64,000 bases of DNA from positions 78,618,743 to 78,682,742 of the forward strand of contig CM063283.1 of the NCBI GenBank assembly GCA_032173965.1, given 5' to 3'. Positions 60,318 through 64,000 of this stretch are shown here, one piece after another (position 1 is the stretch's first letter; each line of letters starts with the position of its first letter). A model generated the notes under the pieces. The model saw nothing but the letters and a program-made list of their open reading frames with translations. It did not search any database and was not told the DNA's origin. A program made the translations under genes and the position numbers. This stretch comes from Sitta carolinensis (lineage: Eukaryota > Chordata > Aves > Passeriformes > Sittidae).

Positions 60318-63300
60318 CAGCTGAAGAAAGTTTCAGACGTATAATACCTGGCAAGTATCAGTGCCGAGGCCTTCCAAACTTGGTAGAAAGCTTACAGTGT
60401 GTAACTGGCAGTGGCAGTCCCATAATGGAAGGCTCATCAGTTTTGCCAGTCTCAGTAAAACTGCTGAAAGCCTGTACTGGTGTTTATGCCTACCCAAGAC
60501 CTCGGCAGGGACCCCAGCTTTGCTGCATTTAGTTCCCCTGCTGCCTTCCTGCAGGAGCACCACTGAGCAGATGCCAGGCTGTGCTTCAGCTGTTTCTTAG
60601 TACTCCTCTGGGTAACCTCCTATGGCCTGGTTTCCCTGGGAACAAGCTACCTGAGGTGGTGGTCCCACAGCTCTAACACCTCATTTACAGTGGTGTGAAG
60701 ATGGGTGTTATGCAGCATGAATAAATAAAGTGCATTTCAATGACTCCAGGTTGCAAGTGACTGAAGACAGTTAATAGGCCACCCATGAGATAGAGAGGTA
60801 AAACCTACATATGAGATAAAAATATTATATCGTTCACCCTTTTTTAACTCTCAACTATTTTACATAATTGCATGCAAAACAGTGAACTTAATGACTATTA
60901 AGTTTTAATATTTCAGTGTTGAAATTCCAGGAAAGGTCACAAAGAAGATTGTTGCAAAATTTTGCAAATGTGTAAACAAAAATTTTTTGTGCCACCTCTT
61001 GATACATGCTATATTCATCACAGAGAAAGGAATTTCTATTAAATCTATTAAATCAAATTTAGGGATATTTTTGTAGAAATGAAATAAGACTATCTTCTTT
61101 CCTCTACAGAGTCCAAGTAATGAAACTTTTTTTCAATACTTGTCCAATCTTATTCTGAGAAATAGCAGAACTTTTGTCTCGAAATCCCCTTTCTCATAAT
61201 ATTGCTAATAAAATTTCAGGAATTCTAATAATAATGATGTCTCCAACTCAAGGTTATATTTTGGCAAAGATATATGAAATGGAATGGAAAATTGGGTTTT
61301 AAAGTAGATGTCACCAGGCAGTATTCATTCTAAAAATTGCTGCATTGTCTCTTCCTAATGTGTTGATATGTTTTGCACTCTAACATTGAATTAAAATCTT
61401 TTCTATGTCCTTTTCACAAGTAAGGACTAACAGTATAAGATATAAAAATTAAAAAGACAGAGCACACATTTGAAAAAAATGTAATCTGTAATCTAGTTGT
61501 TCCAGAGAAAACTCCATCTGCCATAGAATATTTTAGAACTTGCTCCACTGGAGCACATTATTCTTCCCCCCCTTAGGCTGTCCAGTTGCACTTTAGAAAA
61601 CTCAGCAGTTGCTGTGATGATTTCTTTTAGACTTTAGGCTATGAAAAATCATTTCTAATTAAACAGACTTGAGAAAAGAATTGCAGCTGATTATACTCCA
61701 AAGGTACATCAAAAGGGACATATTTTCAACTGTGTGTGTGCATGTGCTTTCTGGATTGCAAAGGTATCCCTATATTACTACCTCTTAAATAATTTTACCT
61801 TCGTCCTGTTTTGCTTAATGTATAAGTATTTTGAGGCATTATGATAATTGTCATTATTCTATGTCTTCATTCTTTGACTCGTGTCTAATTTGCATTCATA
61901 AATATAATTCTTTTTAACATGATTGGTAATATATGCTGGCAAGCAGTTTGGGTTTTTTTTAATTAATCAAAGAAGAAAGAACTGCAACTTAACAATTCTC
62001 CATTTTGTATAGCATGAAGCTGTAGGTGCTACACAAAATATCACTCAATCAATGAGAAGAGAGGAAGTGGAACCTAAAGGTTAATTGGTTAGAAAGGATA
62101 GAATTTCCTTGCAAGGTATTAGATTTTCTCTTTTGAACAGCAGCAATCCTGACTAGCATATTATTGATATATGTATTAATACACTGTATTGCATTGCCAT
62201 ACTCAAATAAAAGGGTTCATTTGGTCAAGTTTCTATCAAAAATGCTACAACTGGTGACAGCTTTAATACAGGTGCAATCTTGGTTATTTTTGTTCCATTA
62301 TACAAGGAAGCTGCATATCTAAATTTCTGTGAAAGTTAGAACCAAGCTAGATATGTAACAAAGGAAGTATCCAAGCAATGGGCCTAAACAGTCCTAATAA
62401 TTGCTGTCATACCTTACAACAATATTAAAAGTAATTTGTCTGTTCTTTCTCCATCATTGCACTATTTCATATCACAGCAATATGCTGTGCCAGATTTGTT
62501 TTTTTTTTACAGTTGCTTGATGTTGAGTATCAGATTTAAAAATATTACTTCTTAAATATAATTTCTTGTATCTTGTTGAGTGCCTGGGTGCCTTCACATA
62601 TTATTGTCATTCATATAGAAACCCCCTGGCAATGACCAAAGAGTATGAGAGACCTGGCGTACCACAAAGGCTGACTTTCAGTTATTGTAGTCAGATGCAA
62701 TTTGTTTAATTTAACTTTATATTATATCACGGAGTCTTATTTTTATTTGTTATTTTCCTACTTATTTCTAAGGTTTGGAAATTATTTCTGAAGTTTGCAA
62801 ATCTCAACATCTAGTCTTTCCAGGAAAGCCGTGCAAAAGTTAGAACACATAAAATGTGTGGGAAATTTAATGACACACTTCAAGATCTGAGGAAATAAAA
62901 AGAAACAAGAAAACAAAGAGGGTTGTGTTTTTAAAAGTACATAGCTTTGAATATAACTTTTGCTCTTCATACACATCTTGCCTATTAATTCGAAATTCTT
63001 AGAAACAGTGAAGTTAATTGCCAGACATAGTATTTCGAAGGTATCTGTAATATCGGTGAAATTCTTACAGTAAAATTGTTACTAAGACATACATACTTTA
63101 CCTGAGAAATTAATCAATTTACGTGGTTGACAGATATATATATATATATGTCCTTTTTCCATGGATAAAGCTGATTTTTGTGCTCATCTTTGCTCAAATA
63201 AAAGAGGCAAAAATGGAGTTATGTGTCCATTTCTTAGGTTAATGATAGGTGATATAAATAGTTCAGTTTCTATTTGAGAGTTGTCAAACATAATTGATAG

Positions 63301-64000
63301 CATGTCATCCACAAATCTTAGGGATAGGGAGGGAAAAATGATCCTTTTGACAGATCTGCGTATGTTTTCCTAGAGACTATCATTGCTGGAATTACAGAAA
63401 ATATTTTCCGTGTTTAGCCTCTTGGCAGTGTCTACAGTGTGCTATTTCTCCATCCGGCTGAACTAGGTGTTTTTCCCTTTATGTCACCACATAATGTGAG
63501 TCTGCTTTCCTTCAGACCTCCTTTTGCATGCTCATGAAGATTTTTCTCTACACACAGTGCATGCCAGTGGCAACATGAGCATTTCAACAGCTGAGCCCCC
63601 AAATAAACTTGTAGCTGTGTTCATTGTTACTGGTGTTGACAGACCAAGCTCTGTCTATAGGCAAGTGTGGGCCAGCTGTAAATATATTTTTAAAAATTAT
63701 CGGCATGTGTCATGATACTGGAGCAGCAGGTATTACCCTAAATTCCCATCTGTTTAGACAGTATTGAAACATATTTTTTAACTTATCTATTCATATTTAT
63801 GGGACACAGAGATATAATCTTATCTGATATTTTGTGTGCATCATATTCTTGTTGTTGTTTTCCACCAAAGAAGAAAAGATGAAATAGCAGAGCTACCAAC
63901 AGGTAGAAACTGAAAAATAATGAGATTTAAGGTAACCAGTCCTCTCCCTGGCGGAAAGAATAGCAGGCTTTTCCTACCAAAAATAAGTCAGGTCTCTGGA
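60318..64000. other. Non-coding stretch, AT-rich after the first 400 bp
   Basis: 60318-60720 is less AT-rich and has short open frames on both strands (76 and 79 codons) without known motifs. The rest is AT-rich. An (AT)8 microsatellite lies at 63134-63149. The 63-codon frame near the end (63524-63715) has no recognisable motif. No gene or mobile element is recognised. Confidence 0.55.
63134..63149. repeat. (AT)8 dinucleotide microsatellite
   Basis: Eight perfect AT repeats. Confidence 0.95.

Overview
The window looks like non-coding DNA from a bird, probably a songbird. The evidence is the repeat content. There are CR1 LINE fragments, one with the ATTCTATG-type octamer tail that closes avian CR1 copies. 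There are also several solo LTRs of endogenous retroviruses with 4-5 bp target-site duplications (TSDs), and an old LTR resembling the avian ERVL type. I see no L1 or Alu-like element and no bacterial gene structure. The species cannot be read from the sequence. I found no convincing protein-coding gene, tRNA or rRNA. The DNA is AT-rich and full of stop codons, and could be a gene desert or a very large intron.

Layout: (1) 1-2730, plain AT-rich sequence. (2) 2735-5873, two LTRs close together: a 543-bp minus-strand LTR with TSD CAGC, then a 1,884-bp plus-strand LTR with TSD CATAT. The larger one has a GC-rich block, a 39-bp-unit minisatellite, an exon-like splice-site pair and a poly(A) signal. 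(3) 5879-32286, mostly AT-rich sequence with long T runs, one CR1 (20312-20790) and small palindromes. (4) 32292-38230, two more LTRs of the large family in opposite orientations: a 1,386-bp minus-strand copy without the minisatellite, and a 1,879-bp plus-strand copy (TSD CCCAC) with the same array as the first. (5) 38236-58450, AT-rich sequence with three recognisable CR1 fragments, one doubtful one and homopolymers. (6) 58452-60312, a decayed ERVL-like LTR and a clean 632-bp minus-strand LTR with TSD GTAGG. (7) 60318-64000, plain AT-rich sequence.

The most unusual item is the large LTR subfamily at 3990-5873 and 36352-38230. Both copies carry about ten tandem 39-bp units. The canonical unit is open in five of six frames, which explains the long spurious ORFs here. 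It also contains a motif close to the right half of the REST/NRSF (RE1) site and a CACCTG E-box. Downstream, both copies keep a branch-site/T-tract/CAG acceptor about 105 bp before a GTAAG donor. The sister LTR at 32292-33677 lacks the array and both splice sites. The TSDs show that these are independent solo LTRs, not the two ends of one provirus.
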